The translations under genes were made by a program, and so were the position numbers. A stretch of 64,000 nt of DNA from an uncultured Lachnospiraceae bacterium (GTDB taxonomy: Bacteria; Bacillota; Clostridia; Lachnospirales; Lachnospiraceae), in the NCBI GenBank assembly GCA_910586645.1, contig CAJUIS010000007.1:31059-95058 (forward strand). The letters run 5' to 3'. Positions 1 to 8,396 of this stretch are shown here, one piece after another; within the stretch, counting starts at the first letter, position 1; each line of letters starts with the position of its first letter. Under the pieces are notes generated by a model. That model did no database searches. It was not told the origin of the DNA and saw only the letters and a list, made by a program, of their open reading frames with translations.

Positions 1-915
1 CAATTGGAAATTTTGGATGGACAACAGCGTGTTCTGAGTTTGTTTTTTTATTATATAGGTTATTATTTAGACAGAAGAAAAAATAATTCTGTAGATTTTT
101 CGGAAATTCAGGTGGATAAAGGTTCTTTTAAAGAAGCCTTGACAAACCAACTGGCATTAGAAGAACTCCATATTCAACTTAAAAATGAAGATGACAAAAA
201 GTTTAATGTAGATTATGCTGCTCTTCCTATGGAAATGAAAAGGCGCATAGATTATACGTCAATTACTGTTATAGAGATAAAAATTGATGACGAAAAACAA
301 CGAACAAAGACATTGCGAAAGATTTTTGAAAATTTAAATGCAAAAGGTTCTCTTTTAACACAACAAGAATTGAGAAATGGAATATATGCATGCAGATTCT
401 ATAATATGCTGCAGGATTATAACCGGCATGATGATGAATGGAGAAAAATATGGGGGAAAGAGGATGCGGCAGAACGTGATATGGAAACTCTTTTGCGGTT
501 TTGTGCATTGAAAAAGTATGTCAGGCTTGAGAAAAAAGGCGCTATAAATTTTAATTTTTTTATCGAAAACTACCATAGTTCCTATACAAAATTGTTAGAT
601 AAATTTTCAGAAGAGTCCATGAAATTTAATGAAAAACAAATTAAAGAATACAGAGATAGTTTGAGTTGTTTTTTTGATTTATTTAAAGTAAATGTAACGC
701 AATCATCCAAGGTGGCCTTATTGGAGAGTTTTTATATTGTTTTTGAAAAATTGGGCATTCGTAAGCCGGTTACGTCTGTAATATATAACAAAATACTGCA
801 TGATCCAAGATATATATCACATGCGCGGCAGGGAACAGTTAAAATGAAAAGTATGAATGAAAGGTGGAAAACGGTGTATGAAATTTGGTCTGGAGACGAT
901 GATTCATATAATTGA
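1..915 (+). CDS. DUF262 domain protein, 5' end cut by window edge
   Basis: The reading frame is open from base 1, so the true start lies outside the window; 304 codons are visible. The first visible residues contain LDGQQR, the hallmark of DUF262 (the GmrS half of GmrSD type IV restriction enzymes, a ParB-like NTPase fold). Further motifs fit the same fold, for example LRKIFENLNAKG and LTQQELRNGIY. No DUF1524/HNH nuclease domain follows in this protein, unlike fused GmrSD; an HNH protein is instead encoded two genes downstream. The gene overlaps the next gene by about 17-59 bases depending on the start used there, so the two are probably translationally coupled. The region is clearly AT-rich compared with DNA after 3 kb. 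Family assignment is good; a defence role is inferred from family and neighbours. Confidence 0.8.
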   Translation, partial: QLEILDGQQRVLSLFFYYIGYYLDRRKNNSVDFSEIQVDKGSFKEALTNQLALEELHIQLKNEDDKKFNVDYAALPMEMKRRIDYTSITVIEIKIDDEKQRTKTLRKIFENLNAKGSLLTQQELRNGIYACRFYNMLQDYNRHDDEWRKIWGKEDAAERDMETLLRFCALKKYVRLEKKGAINFNFFIENYHSSYTKLLDKFSEESMKFNEKQIKEYRDSLSCFFDLFKVNVTQSSKVALLESFYIVFEKLGIRKPVTSVIYNKILHDPRYISHARQGTVKMKSMNERWKTVYEIWSGDDDSYN

Positions 916-1825
916 TAAAATATCCAATGAAGAATTGCCTTATTTAGACAGCGTTGTTATAGGAGATAATTCCAGTGGAAAGACATTGTTATTAAAACTA
1001 TTTATAGAGAAAATAAAGAACGACAGGGCCGTATATTTTATTGATGCGGTTAATCGTGGATTCGATGTAAAAAAGGTATCCAAAACAAATAAAAAACCAT
1101 CGTATAAAAAAACAATTTTAGAGACAAGATTACAAGAAGTAAACTTTAATTTAATAGATTCTTTTAATTGTTTTGGCACCTTGACAGAAAGGGTAGAAAT
1201 TATTTATCAATTGTATGAAAAAGCAGTCCAAGATTTATTTTATGAATTAACAAACGACAGATTTAAAATTAATTATGATGACCCAATGGGAGAGGTGGAT
1301 TTCGAAAATGGAAGAGGACTTTTATCAAGCGGTTATCAGGCAATAATACGCATATTACTTGAGTTGCTGTATTATCAGGATATGGTAATTGAAACAAATT
1401 CGCTGCAATATGCCTGGATTGTAATTGATGAATTGGATGAATATTTATCTCCAAGATATTCTGCCGAAATATTGCAATTTTTGAAGAAAGCGTTTCCCTG
1501 GGGAAGATGGATTGTGACAACACACTCTTGTGATTTGATAGCATCTTCAAACGATTGTAATTTGATAATTTTAGATAATGGCAGCTATGAAGTCGTAGAT
1601 TGTAATGACTATACATCTGTTTCAGAAGTGCAAATCATTTTTGACCGAGTATTCGGAAACCATGGAATTTTTGGATCGGAGATAGAGAATATATTAAGGA
1701 AATTACTGAATAATAAGATGAATGGCGCATGGGGAGAGAAAGATGAAGAATGTCTTGCGCAGATAGGAAGTGGAAAATTGACTGCTTCACAGCAAATAAT
1801 TGTGCGTCAAATACAAGAATGGTGA
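878..1825 (+). CDS. AAA/ABC-type ATPase of defence-like operon
   Basis: 315 residues from ATG 878, which has AAGGTGG about 10 bases upstream; 857 and 899 are alternative starts. Walker A GDNSSGKT lies at about 29-36, an ABC-like LSSG signature near 149, Walker B IVIDELDEYL at 181-190 and a switch TTHS around 216. This is the layout of AAA_21/OLD-like ATPases used in defence systems such as Septu PtuA, but without the long coiled-coil arm of SMC-like members. It probably hydrolyses ATP to gate or direct the HNH nuclease encoded next (8-base gap). The start overlaps the DUF262 gene. AT-rich like its neighbours, suggesting joint transfer. Function beyond ATPase is inference. Confidence 0.75.
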   Translation: MKFGLETMIHIIDKISNEELPYLDSVVIGDNSSGKTLLLKLFIEKIKNDRAVYFIDAVNRGFDVKKVSKTNKKPSYKKTILETRLQEVNFNLIDSFNCFGTLTERVEIIYQLYEKAVQDLFYELTNDRFKINYDDPMGEVDFENGRGLLSSGYQAIIRILLELLYYQDMVIETNSLQYAWIVIDELDEYLSPRYSAEILQFLKKAFPWGRWIVTTHSCDLIASSNDCNLIILDNGSYEVVDCNDYTSVSEVQIIFDRVFGNHGIFGSEIENILRKLLNNKMNGAWGEKDEECLAQIGSGKLTASQQIIVRQIQEW

Positions 1826-1832
1826 ATGATAA

Positions 1833-2624
1833 ATGGAAGATTTATTGTTACTTGAGATGCCAGTATTTCAGCCGCATTATAAAAAATGGGAAAAATATGG
1901 TTGCTCAAATTTGAAAGAAAAAAATAATCTAAAGAACATTTTAGAAGAAAGTACAGATGGGTATTGCATGTATTGTTATACAAGGATTCGAGTAGATGAA
2001 AAACTATATGCTAATCTGGAACATGCAATTGAAAAAAACAATTCAGATAAATTGATTGAATGCGTACCTAATATAGGGTTATCTTGTCCGGTGTGTAACC
2101 AGACATTTAAACGTATTGGAGAAAAAAAGAGAAAACTGCCTAAAAAGGATATCATTCAATATGAGGAATCTAGTAAATGCTCAACCAATTGTCGTAAACA
2201 ATGTACCGTTCCTTGTAAAGCATTAAGGAAATTACAAAAAAAGTACAGTGCCCTTACTGATGCGGAAATTTTATTACAGCCTATGGGCATTCAGGGAATG
2301 GATTCAAATGAAATGTTGATTTTACAGTATAATGTTATGAATATGGAATTTGAACCTGCCCAAAAATCACATACATATTCTGACAGGGAACTTCGTTTTA
2401 TAGAAGCGCATATAAAAAGATTTCGATTAAATGACCCTCAATTTCGTTCCAGACAATTATTTGATTTTGTAAAAAATGTTATAGATAATAATGGGATTAT
2501 CCCTAAATACGAATATAATAATTTAACCGTAAAGCTATTTCGCGAAAAGTTGGCAGATAAATCGTCAGAAGAAATACTTAAGATTTGTAAAAACATATTT
2601 ATTATTACATTTGCAAAAATGTAG
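1833..2624 (+). CDS. HNH endonuclease-like protein (PtuB-like arrangement)
   Basis: 263 residues. An HNH/zinc finger core is visible: CMYC at 45-48, LEH with H64, an asparagine N80 and CPVCN at 85-89, the spacing seen in PtuB/TIGR02646-type HNH proteins that partner AAA ATPases. A second cysteine group, C116, C120, C124 and C128 at four-residue intervals, follows and may bind another metal. The C-terminal part (about 180-263) is helical and unrecognised. It starts 8 bases after the ATPase gene, so it is the third gene of one operon with DUF262. Predicted role: the DNA- or RNA-cutting effector of the set. The nuclease motif is read directly; substrate and trigger are unknown. Confidence 0.68.
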   Translation: MEDLLLLEMPVFQPHYKKWEKYGCSNLKEKNNLKNILEESTDGYCMYCYTRIRVDEKLYANLEHAIEKNNSDKLIECVPNIGLSCPVCNQTFKRIGEKKRKLPKKDIIQYEESSKCSTNCRKQCTVPCKALRKLQKKYSALTDAEILLQPMGIQGMDSNEMLILQYNVMNMEFEPAQKSHTYSDRELRFIEAHIKRFRLNDPQFRSRQLFDFVKNVIDNNGIIPKYEYNNLTVKLFREKLADKSSEEILKICKNIFIITFAKM

Positions 2625-3047
2625 GGAACAATTTTGAAGGGATAGTCAGCTATAAATTATCTTTGATAGAAAGATGAACGAAAAAGATTTCTCGAATCGA
2701 CAAACAATTTCCCAATTCAAAAAAAATATATATTTGTGTCATTAACTTGACACCAGGGGGTTTAAGGTGATGGAGGAATTTTCTAAGCTGGAGGAGGAGC
2801 GTAGAAACGGACGGCTGCCCGGGCCAGTGAGAGGGCCTGGAATTGCCGCGACATTGGTGAGTACGGCGGCAGCGGAGAGTTTGAAGCTCTTCGTTTTTTT
2901 ATTTGAAGGTTTTGTTTCCATTCGAATGTCTCTGGAAAGAGCGGAAGGCTGCCAGGAATAAGATTAAAGCTCAAAAAACATGGAAAATTTGTATCTTTTG
3001 TGATATGTTATACTTAGAAAAACACTTTTAGAAAGTGCGGGGCGAAA
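2625..3047. other. Intergenic region, composition boundary
   Basis: About 420 bases without a convincing gene. The first half (to about 2750) is as AT-rich as the defence-like genes; the stretch 2790-2880 is abruptly GC-rich and marks a return to host composition. A perfect 6-bp inverted repeat, GTGTCA and TGACAC around a 6-base spacer, lies at 2736-2753. Short open frames exist on both strands (2767-2961 plus, 2783-2974 minus) but neither looks like a known protein. Upstream of the ROK gene an extended -10 (TGTTATACT, around 3006-3014) may be its promoter. Confidence 0.4.
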
Positions 3048-4166
3048 ATGAATCAAAAGAAGAATACCAATATGGAAGTAAAAAAGAAGAACAGGAATGC
3101 TGTTTTTCGTTATATATGCAGAAACGGGACGGTATCAAATCCGGATATTTCTTATGCGCTGAAGTTAAGCCTGCCGACGGCGACGCAGATTACAAAAGAA
3201 CTGATAGAGCGCGGGCTTGTGCAGGAAATGGGAGAGATGGAATCGACCGGAGGAAGAAGAGCGAAAGCGCTGGCCGTATCCGGGGATGCCGGGAAAGCGG
3301 CAGGGCTGGATATTACGAAAAACCATATCAGTCTGGTTCTTACCGAACTGACCGGCAGGATTTTAAAATACGAACGGATTTTTCTTCCATATGCTGCAGG
3401 AGACGAGTACTATCTGAAGGTGAACCAAAAGATGGAACGTTTTTTAAAAGACTGCGGATGCAGCGGTGAGAGAGTATTGGGAATGGGAATATCATTTCCC
3501 GGAATTATTGATCCGGAGAAAGGAGCGGTTGCAGATTCCCATGTTCTTGGAGTGAAAAATCTTCCATTTTCCTCTGTCAGCCGTTTTTTTCCTTATCCCT
3601 GTCATTTCTTAAATGATGCAAATGCGGGGGCGTATGCGGAAGGAGTCCAGTCCGAACATAAAAATCGTTTTTTTTACCTGTCTTTGAGCAATACGGTAGG
3701 GGGAGCTGCCTACAGCAATGGGAAGCTGGAACAGGGCAGGAATTTCCGCTGTGGGGAAGCGGGGCATATGACAGTAGTTCCGGACGGAAAAGCCTGTTAC
3801 TGTGGAAAATATGGATGTCTGGACGCTTATTGCTCCGCAAAGCGCCTTACCGACGGGAGAGTGGAAGATTTTTTTGAACGGCTGAGGAAAGGAGAACAGG
3901 AGGCAAAAAGCCTTTGGGAGCGGTATACATCTTATCTGGCCATAGCAGTAAACAATATCCATATGGTTTTGGATTGCGACGTTGTTTTAGGCGGGTATGT
4001 GGGAAGCTGTATGGGTGAATTTATTCAGGATATTCGGGATAAAGTATCAGAAAGAAATACATTTGCGGAAGATGGTTCCTTTGTCAGGGCATGCAGCCAC
4101 AATATCGGAGCGGCTGCGCTTGGGGCTTCCCTGAAAGTCGTAGAGAGGTTTATAGAACAGGTATAA
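3048..4166 (+). CDS. ROK family transcriptional regulator
   Basis: 372 residues. A winged helix-turn-helix occupies about 15-75 (NPDISYALKLSLPTATQITKE region), followed by a ROK sugar-binding domain. The ROK zinc site is intact: H240, C250, C252 and C257 in the GEAGH...CYCGKYGC segment. The ROK catalytic-type NDAN (D190) is also present, which is notable since many ROK repressors have lost it; residual kinase activity is possible but unproven. This is the NagC/XylR layout, sensing a sugar. It precedes a polyol/fructose operon on the same strand and is separated from it by a terminator, so it most likely controls that operon. The start at 3048 follows a weak GGGGCG ribosome site. Confidence 0.87.
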   Translation: MNQKKNTNMEVKKKNRNAVFRYICRNGTVSNPDISYALKLSLPTATQITKELIERGLVQEMGEMESTGGRRAKALAVSGDAGKAAGLDITKNHISLVLTELTGRILKYERIFLPYAAGDEYYLKVNQKMERFLKDCGCSGERVLGMGISFPGIIDPEKGAVADSHVLGVKNLPFSSVSRFFPYPCHFLNDANAGAYAEGVQSEHKNRFFYLSLSNTVGGAAYSNGKLEQGRNFRCGEAGHMTVVPDGKACYCGKYGCLDAYCSAKRLTDGRVEDFFERLRKGEQEAKSLWERYTSYLAIAVNNIHMVLDCDVVLGGYVGSCMGEFIQDIRDKVSERNTFAEDGSFVRACSHNIGAAALGASLKVVERFIEQV

Positions 4167-4175
4167 AAGAGTTTG

Positions 4176-4206
4176 AGAGATTTCTGAGAGGAAATCTCTT
4201 TTTTTA
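4176..4206 (+). terminator. Rho-independent terminator after ROK gene
   Basis: Nine-base arms AGAGATTTC and GAAATCTCT around a 6-base loop, followed by an eight-T run. It separates the regulator from the operon it probably controls. Confidence 0.8.
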
Positions 4207-4209
4207 TTG

Positions 4210-4232
4210 CAATTTTGCCAAAAACAAAATTG
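4210..4232. promoter_or_regulatory. Inverted repeat, candidate ROK operator
   Basis: Perfect 8-bp arms CAATTTTG and CAAAATTG separated by 7 bases, located 48 bases upstream of the -35 of the polyol operon and directly after the ROK gene terminator. AT-rich palindromes of this kind are typical of NagC/Mlc/XylR-type ROK operators. Binding is inferred from position and symmetry only. Confidence 0.45.
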
Positions 4233-4279
4233 TCATTTTGGATGAAGTGACGAAAATCATTGGATTTTTTGCTTTTATA

Positions 4280-4308
4280 TTGACAAAAAGCACGACTGGA
4301 AATAAAAT
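4280..4308 (+). promoter_or_regulatory. Promoter of polyol/fructose operon
   Basis: TTGACA at 4280-4285, 17-base spacer, TAAAAT at 4303-4308: a near-consensus housekeeping promoter. It lies 67 bases before the dehydrogenase start, which has AGGAGG eight bases upstream of the ATG. Confidence 0.65.
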
Positions 4309-4375
4309 AATATACATAATAAAACTATTTAATAAAGTAAAAAATAAAGAATAAAAGAAAGAGGAGGAAATTATC

Positions 4376-5425
4376 ATGGAGGGAACAATGAAAACGGCTG
4401 TTATGCTCGGAATCGGTAAAATGGGATTGGAAGAAAGGCCGATTCCTGTGCCAAAAGACAACGAAGTCCTTGTAAAGTTAGAATATGTTGGCATCTGCGG
4501 CAGCGACCTGCATTATTATGAAACAGGGGCAATTGGAGATTATGTGGTAAAGCCGCCCTTTGTGCTGGGGCATGAGCCGGGCGGTACGGTAGTGAAAGTT
4601 GGAAAAGATGTGAAGCATTTGAAAGCCGGAGACCGGGTTGCGCTGGAACCGGGAAAAACCTGCGGCCACTGTGAATTTTGCAAATCGGGGAATTATAATC
4701 TTTGTCCGGACGTTATATTTTTTGCAACGCCTCCGGTAGACGGCGTATTTCAGGAATATGTGGCGCATGATGCGGATCTTTGCTTTAAACTTCCGGATCA
4801 CGTAAGTACGTTGGAGGGCGCTTTGATTGAACCTTTGGCGGTAGGCTTTCATGCGGCAATGCAGGGAGGCGCAGGAGCCGGGCAGACTGCAGTGGTTATG
4901 GGGGCAGGATGCATTGGACTTGTGACGATGATGGCATTAAAGGCAATGGGAGTATCCAGGGTGTATGTAGTGGACATTATGGAAAAAAGGCTTCAGAAAG
5001 CATTGGAGCTTGGGGCGGACGGGATTATTGACGGGAGCCGGACGGATGCGGCAGAGGAAGTGAAAAAGCTGACAGATGGAAGAGGATGCGACCTGGCGGT
5101 GGAAACGGCAGGCACGCAGGTGACAACGGTTCAGGCCATCCATATGGTGAAAAAAGGAGCTGTGATTGTTCTGGTTGGATACAGCAAGAGCGGTGAAATG
5201 ACGCTTCCTATGAGTCTTGCGCTGGATAAAGAGCTGACATTTAAGACGGTATTTCGTTATCGCCATATTTATCCTATGGCGATTGACGCAGTTGCGGCCG
5301 GCAAAGTAAACCTGAAAGGGATTGTGACGGATGTATTCGGGCTGGATGAAGTGCAGAAAGCTATGGATTACAGCGTAAATCATAAAGCGGATATTGTGAA
5401 AGCCGTTATCCGTATAGCAGAATGA
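4376..5425 (+). CDS. Zinc-dependent sorbitol/L-iditol-type dehydrogenase
   Basis: 349 residues, medium-chain dehydrogenase. Catalytic zinc ligands C41 and H66-E67 and the structural zinc cysteines C96, C99, C102 and C110 are all visible. The Rossmann motif GAGCIG sits at 176-181, and an acidic residue after the second strand (VVDIMEKR) favours NAD+ over NADP+. It most closely resembles sorbitol/xylitol dehydrogenases: polyol + NAD+ to ketose + NADH. The next genes encode a GPH symporter and a fructokinase, so the pathway sorbitol to fructose to fructose-6-phosphate fits well. The exact polyol is not provable from sequence. ATG 4388 is an alternative start. Confidence 0.88.
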   Translation: MEGTMKTAVMLGIGKMGLEERPIPVPKDNEVLVKLEYVGICGSDLHYYETGAIGDYVVKPPFVLGHEPGGTVVKVGKDVKHLKAGDRVALEPGKTCGHCEFCKSGNYNLCPDVIFFATPPVDGVFQEYVAHDADLCFKLPDHVSTLEGALIEPLAVGFHAAMQGGAGAGQTAVVMGAGCIGLVTMMALKAMGVSRVYVVDIMEKRLQKALELGADGIIDGSRTDAAEEVKKLTDGRGCDLAVETAGTQVTTVQAIHMVKKGAVIVLVGYSKSGEMTLPMSLALDKELTFKTVFRYRHIYPMAIDAVAAGKVNLKGIVTDVFGLDEVQKAMDYSVNHKADIVKAVIRIAE

Positions 5426-5438
5426 CCGGAGGATGGCG

Positions 5439-6815
5439 ATGGAGAAGAAAAATACAGATATAAAAGTGCCGCTGATTAGTAAAATTGCTTATGGCATGGG
5501 TGATGTGGGGTGTAATTTCAGTTGGATGTTTGTCGGGAATTTCCTGATGATTTTTTATACGGATGTGTTTGGGATTGGAATGGGGGCGGTTGCCGGGCTG
5601 ATGTTATTTTCCAGGTTCTGGGACGCCATTAACGATCCGGTCATTGGAGGGCTGAGCGATAAGACGCATACAAAATGGGGAAGATACCGTCCATGGCTTC
5701 TGGTCGCCGCGCCGCTTACTGCGCTGACGCTGATGCTGACATTCTGGGCGCATCCGGATTGGCCGTCAACAGTTAAGATTGTCTACATGACAGTTACGTA
5801 CTGTATTCTGGTGTTAGGCTACACTTGTGTAAATATCCCTTATGGGACGCTCTGCGGCGCAATGACGCAGAACATAGAAGAGCGGGCGAAAATTAATACA
5901 TTCCGTTCGGTCAGCGCAATGGTTGCAATCGGAATTATCAATATTATAACGGTTCCTTTGATTGCGGCGCTTGGCGGAGGAGACGACAGGCAGGGTTACC
6001 TTTTGGTTGCCGTGGCGTATGGGGGCATTTTTGCAGCCTGTCATATTTTCTGTTTTGCGAAAACGAAGGAAGTCGTAGAAGTTCCGGAGAAAGAAAAAAT
6101 TTCCCTGAAAGTGCAGTTGACGTCTGTGATGAAAAATAAACCGTACATGATTGCGGTGGCAGGACAGTTTTTGTTTGGGATTACGCTTTATGGGCGGAAT
6201 GCAGACGCGCTTTATTATTTTACCTATGTGGAAGGAAATCAGGCATTGTTCAGTACATATTCCCTGTTTATTATTTTGCCCTCGATTATTGGCGCGGCCT
6301 GTTTTCCGGTTGTATTCCGGCTGACAAACAATAAAGGGCGTTCGGCTTCCATATTCGCATTGCTTACCGGAATCAGCATGTTTTGCATGTACTTTTTTAC
6401 AGCCGGGGAGATGCCTGTTCCATTTTATCTGTTTTCGTGTCTGGCACAGTTTTTCTTTTCCGGATTTAATACGGCTATTTATGCGATTGTTCCGGATTGT
6501 GTGGAGTACGGAGAATGGAAAACGGGGCTGCGTAACGACGGATTCCAATATGCTTTTATTTCATTGGGGAATAAGATCGGAATGGCAATCGGAACTTCTG
6601 TTCTTGCGGGAGTTTTAGGCAGTCTTGGATATGTGGCAAACCAGCGGCAGAATCCGGTTGTTTTGGCGGTAATGAAGCATTCTTTCACTACGGTTCCGGG
6701 CATATTGTGGATTGTTACGGCGGGAGTCTTATATTTTTACCGACTGAACCGGAAAGCTTATCATAAAATTATGCAGGAGATTCAGGAAAGAAAGGAGAAT
6801 GGGAAGTATGTATGA
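5439..6815 (+). CDS. GPH-family sugar/polyol:cation symporter
   Basis: 458 residues, about 12 membrane segments. The N-terminal motif DAINDPVIGGLSDKT and the RYRPWLL loop are classic glycoside-pentoside-hexuronide (MelB-like, MFS) signatures. The start at ATG 5439 has GGAGG six bases upstream; the in-frame ATG at 5433 abuts that site and is unlikely. The gene lies 13 bases after the dehydrogenase and overlaps the kinase start by 8 bases, so it is part of the same operon. It probably imports the polyol oxidised by the dehydrogenase using a Na+ or H+ gradient. Substrate is inferred from context. Confidence 0.87.
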   Translation: MEKKNTDIKVPLISKIAYGMGDVGCNFSWMFVGNFLMIFYTDVFGIGMGAVAGLMLFSRFWDAINDPVIGGLSDKTHTKWGRYRPWLLVAAPLTALTLMLTFWAHPDWPSTVKIVYMTVTYCILVLGYTCVNIPYGTLCGAMTQNIEERAKINTFRSVSAMVAIGIINIITVPLIAALGGGDDRQGYLLVAVAYGGIFAACHIFCFAKTKEVVEVPEKEKISLKVQLTSVMKNKPYMIAVAGQFLFGITLYGRNADALYYFTYVEGNQALFSTYSLFIILPSIIGAACFPVVFRLTNNKGRSASIFALLTGISMFCMYFFTAGEMPVPFYLFSCLAQFFFSGFNTAIYAIVPDCVEYGEWKTGLRNDGFQYAFISLGNKIGMAIGTSVLAGVLGSLGYVANQRQNPVVLAVMKHSFTTVPGILWIVTAGVLYFYRLNRKAYHKIMQEIQERKENGKYV

Positions 6816-8016
6816 TGTCGTTGCATTGGGGGAGCTGCTGATTGATTTTGTTCAAAACGGCAGCAGCCGGAATGGAAATCCGGTGTTTGAGGCAAATCCG
6901 GGAGGAGCGCCCTGTAATGTGCTTGCAATGCTGGCGCGGCTTGGTTATCAGACTGCTTTTATCGGGAAAGTAGGCGATGATTTTTTTGGAAAAATGCTGG
7001 GCAAAACAATTCGGGAAACAGGGATTTCTGCGGAAGGATTGGCGTACGACAAAAATGTAAATACAACGCTTGCTTTCGTCCATACGCTTTCTGACGGTGA
7101 CAGGGATTTTTCGTTTTATAGAAATCCGGGGGCAGACATTATGCTGACAGAACAGGAAATCAGCAAAAGACTCATAGAAGAATGCAAAATTTTTCATTTT
7201 GGCTCCCTTTCTCTCACAGACGAACCGGCAAAGACAGCGGCAAAGAGGGCGGTTGCTTTTGCGAAAGCCGCAGGAAAGCTGATTTCTTTTGATCCAAATT
7301 ACAGAGAACGGCTGTGGGAAAATGAAGAACGGGCAAAAGAAGCTGTCTGGTATGGAATCAGTGTATGCGATATTTTAAAAATAGCGGATAATGAAATAAA
7401 ATGGCTGACAGGACTTAATGATTATGATGAAGGCGTGCGTGCAGTGAAAGAGAGGTCAGGGGCAAAGCTTATCAATGTGACTTTAGGCAGTCAGGGGAGT
7501 CTGTCTTATTATCAGGGCAGAAAAGTCTGCGGAAAACCGTTTTTAAATGACAGAACAATTGATACGACAGGCGCCGGAGACACATTTTGCGCCGGAATGT
7601 TACATTTTGTTCTGGAACGCGGCCTGGATTCCTTAAACGAGACAGATTTGGAAGAAATGCTGGAATTTGCAAACGCCGCGGCTTCTATTGTGACGACCCG
7701 CAGAGGCGCGCTGTCCTCCATGCCGGAAAAAGAAGAAATTGAGCGTCTGATTCTGGGAGACAGGAAGGTTGAAAAGGAACAGAAGGCTGTGAAAACATTT
7801 CCGGTGACGCTTCATTCGGTAGATAAAGTAAAAGGATTTGTAAACGATATGGGCCGGATAGGAGGAGACGCGCTTCTTTTGGCTGGAAAGTATGTGATTG
7901 ATGCAAAATCCATCATGGGAATTTTCAGCCTGGATTTGTCCAACCCACTTCAGCTTCAAATTGAGGACTGGAAAGAAGAATATGCGGAAGTGATAAAAAA
8001 ATATCTCAGTCCGTGA
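6808..8016 (+). CDS. PfkB fructokinase fused to Crh/HPr-like domain
   Basis: 402 residues. Residues 1-315 are a PfkB kinase: GELLIDF start, NPGGAPCNV substrate motif, and DTTGAGDTFCAG with catalytic D258. This fits fructose to fructose-6-phosphate, finishing the polyol pathway. Residues about 330-402 match an HPr fold: the segment DAKSIMGIFSLDLSNP mirrors the HPr Ser-46 region, with the regulatory serine at about 368. The HPr phosphocarrier motif around His-15 (HARP) is not present at the aligned position, so the domain resembles Crh rather than a working PTS carrier. ATG 6808 is preferred over 6799, which abuts the ribosome site. Kinase call strong; role of the tail is inference. Confidence 0.87.
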   Translation: MYDVVALGELLIDFVQNGSSRNGNPVFEANPGGAPCNVLAMLARLGYQTAFIGKVGDDFFGKMLGKTIRETGISAEGLAYDKNVNTTLAFVHTLSDGDRDFSFYRNPGADIMLTEQEISKRLIEECKIFHFGSLSLTDEPAKTAAKRAVAFAKAAGKLISFDPNYRERLWENEERAKEAVWYGISVCDILKIADNEIKWLTGLNDYDEGVRAVKERSGAKLINVTLGSQGSLSYYQGRKVCGKPFLNDRTIDTTGAGDTFCAGMLHFVLERGLDSLNETDLEEMLEFANAAASIVTTRRGALSSMPEKEEIERLILGDRKVEKEQKAVKTFPVTLHSVDKVKGFVNDMGRIGGDALLLAGKYVIDAKSIMGIFSLDLSNPLQLQIEDWKEEYAEVIKKYLSP

Positions 8017-8102
8017 AGCGGGATTTTTAATCCTGATAATTGAGCAGAGACTTTGGAAGCCTGACAATAAATTTCTGTATTTCTCATAGATTAAAAGCAA
8101 GA

Positions 8103-8140
8103 AACGCCGGAAAGCAAGACAGTATTCTGGCGTTTTTTGT
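8103..8140 (+). terminator. Terminator of polyol operon
   Basis: Ten-base stem AACGCCGGAA with TTCTGGCGTT (one G-T pair), 12-base loop, then TTTTTTGTTTT. Closes the operon 3048-8016. Confidence 0.8.
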
Positions 8141-8396
8141 TTTGGAAATTATTTGGAAATATTTTAAAAAGATTGGTTATTTCTGCAGAATTTCTATCAG
8201 AGCATATGGAAAAAAACAAAAAAATCTGATATTCTAATAATTATAGAAAGCTTTTTCGCAATTTGTATATTTTTTTTGGTTTAAAATATTGAAACATCAT
8301 AGAAAAATAAAAAATACAGCAGATTTGAAGTGGAACAATCCGAAGGAAACAGGATAACGGGAAATGAATTTGCAATTTTGGAAAGGTGGGATCCAT
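8141..8396. other. AT-rich leader region before Cmr5-like gene
   Basis: With the terminator this forms a gene-free stretch of about 380 bases. It is AT-rich with poly-A and poly-T runs but has no CRISPR-type repeats and no clear consensus promoter; TTGAAA near 8291 is the best -35 candidate. The last bases (AAAGGTGGG, 8382-8390) are the ribosome site of the next gene. Confidence 0.35.

Noticed and set aside
2767..2961. Small GC-rich open frame (64 residues) after the defence-like genes
   Set aside because: Start has only a weak ribosome site, no recognised domain, and an equally long frame runs on the other strand; likely chance in GC-rich DNA.
8040..8237. 65-residue open frame after the fructokinase gene
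   Set aside because: It runs straight through the operon terminator and has no ribosome site.
8141..8396. Possible CRISPR leader or array next to the Cmr5-like gene
   Set aside because: No repeated 25-40 base units with unique spacers are present; only A/T runs.
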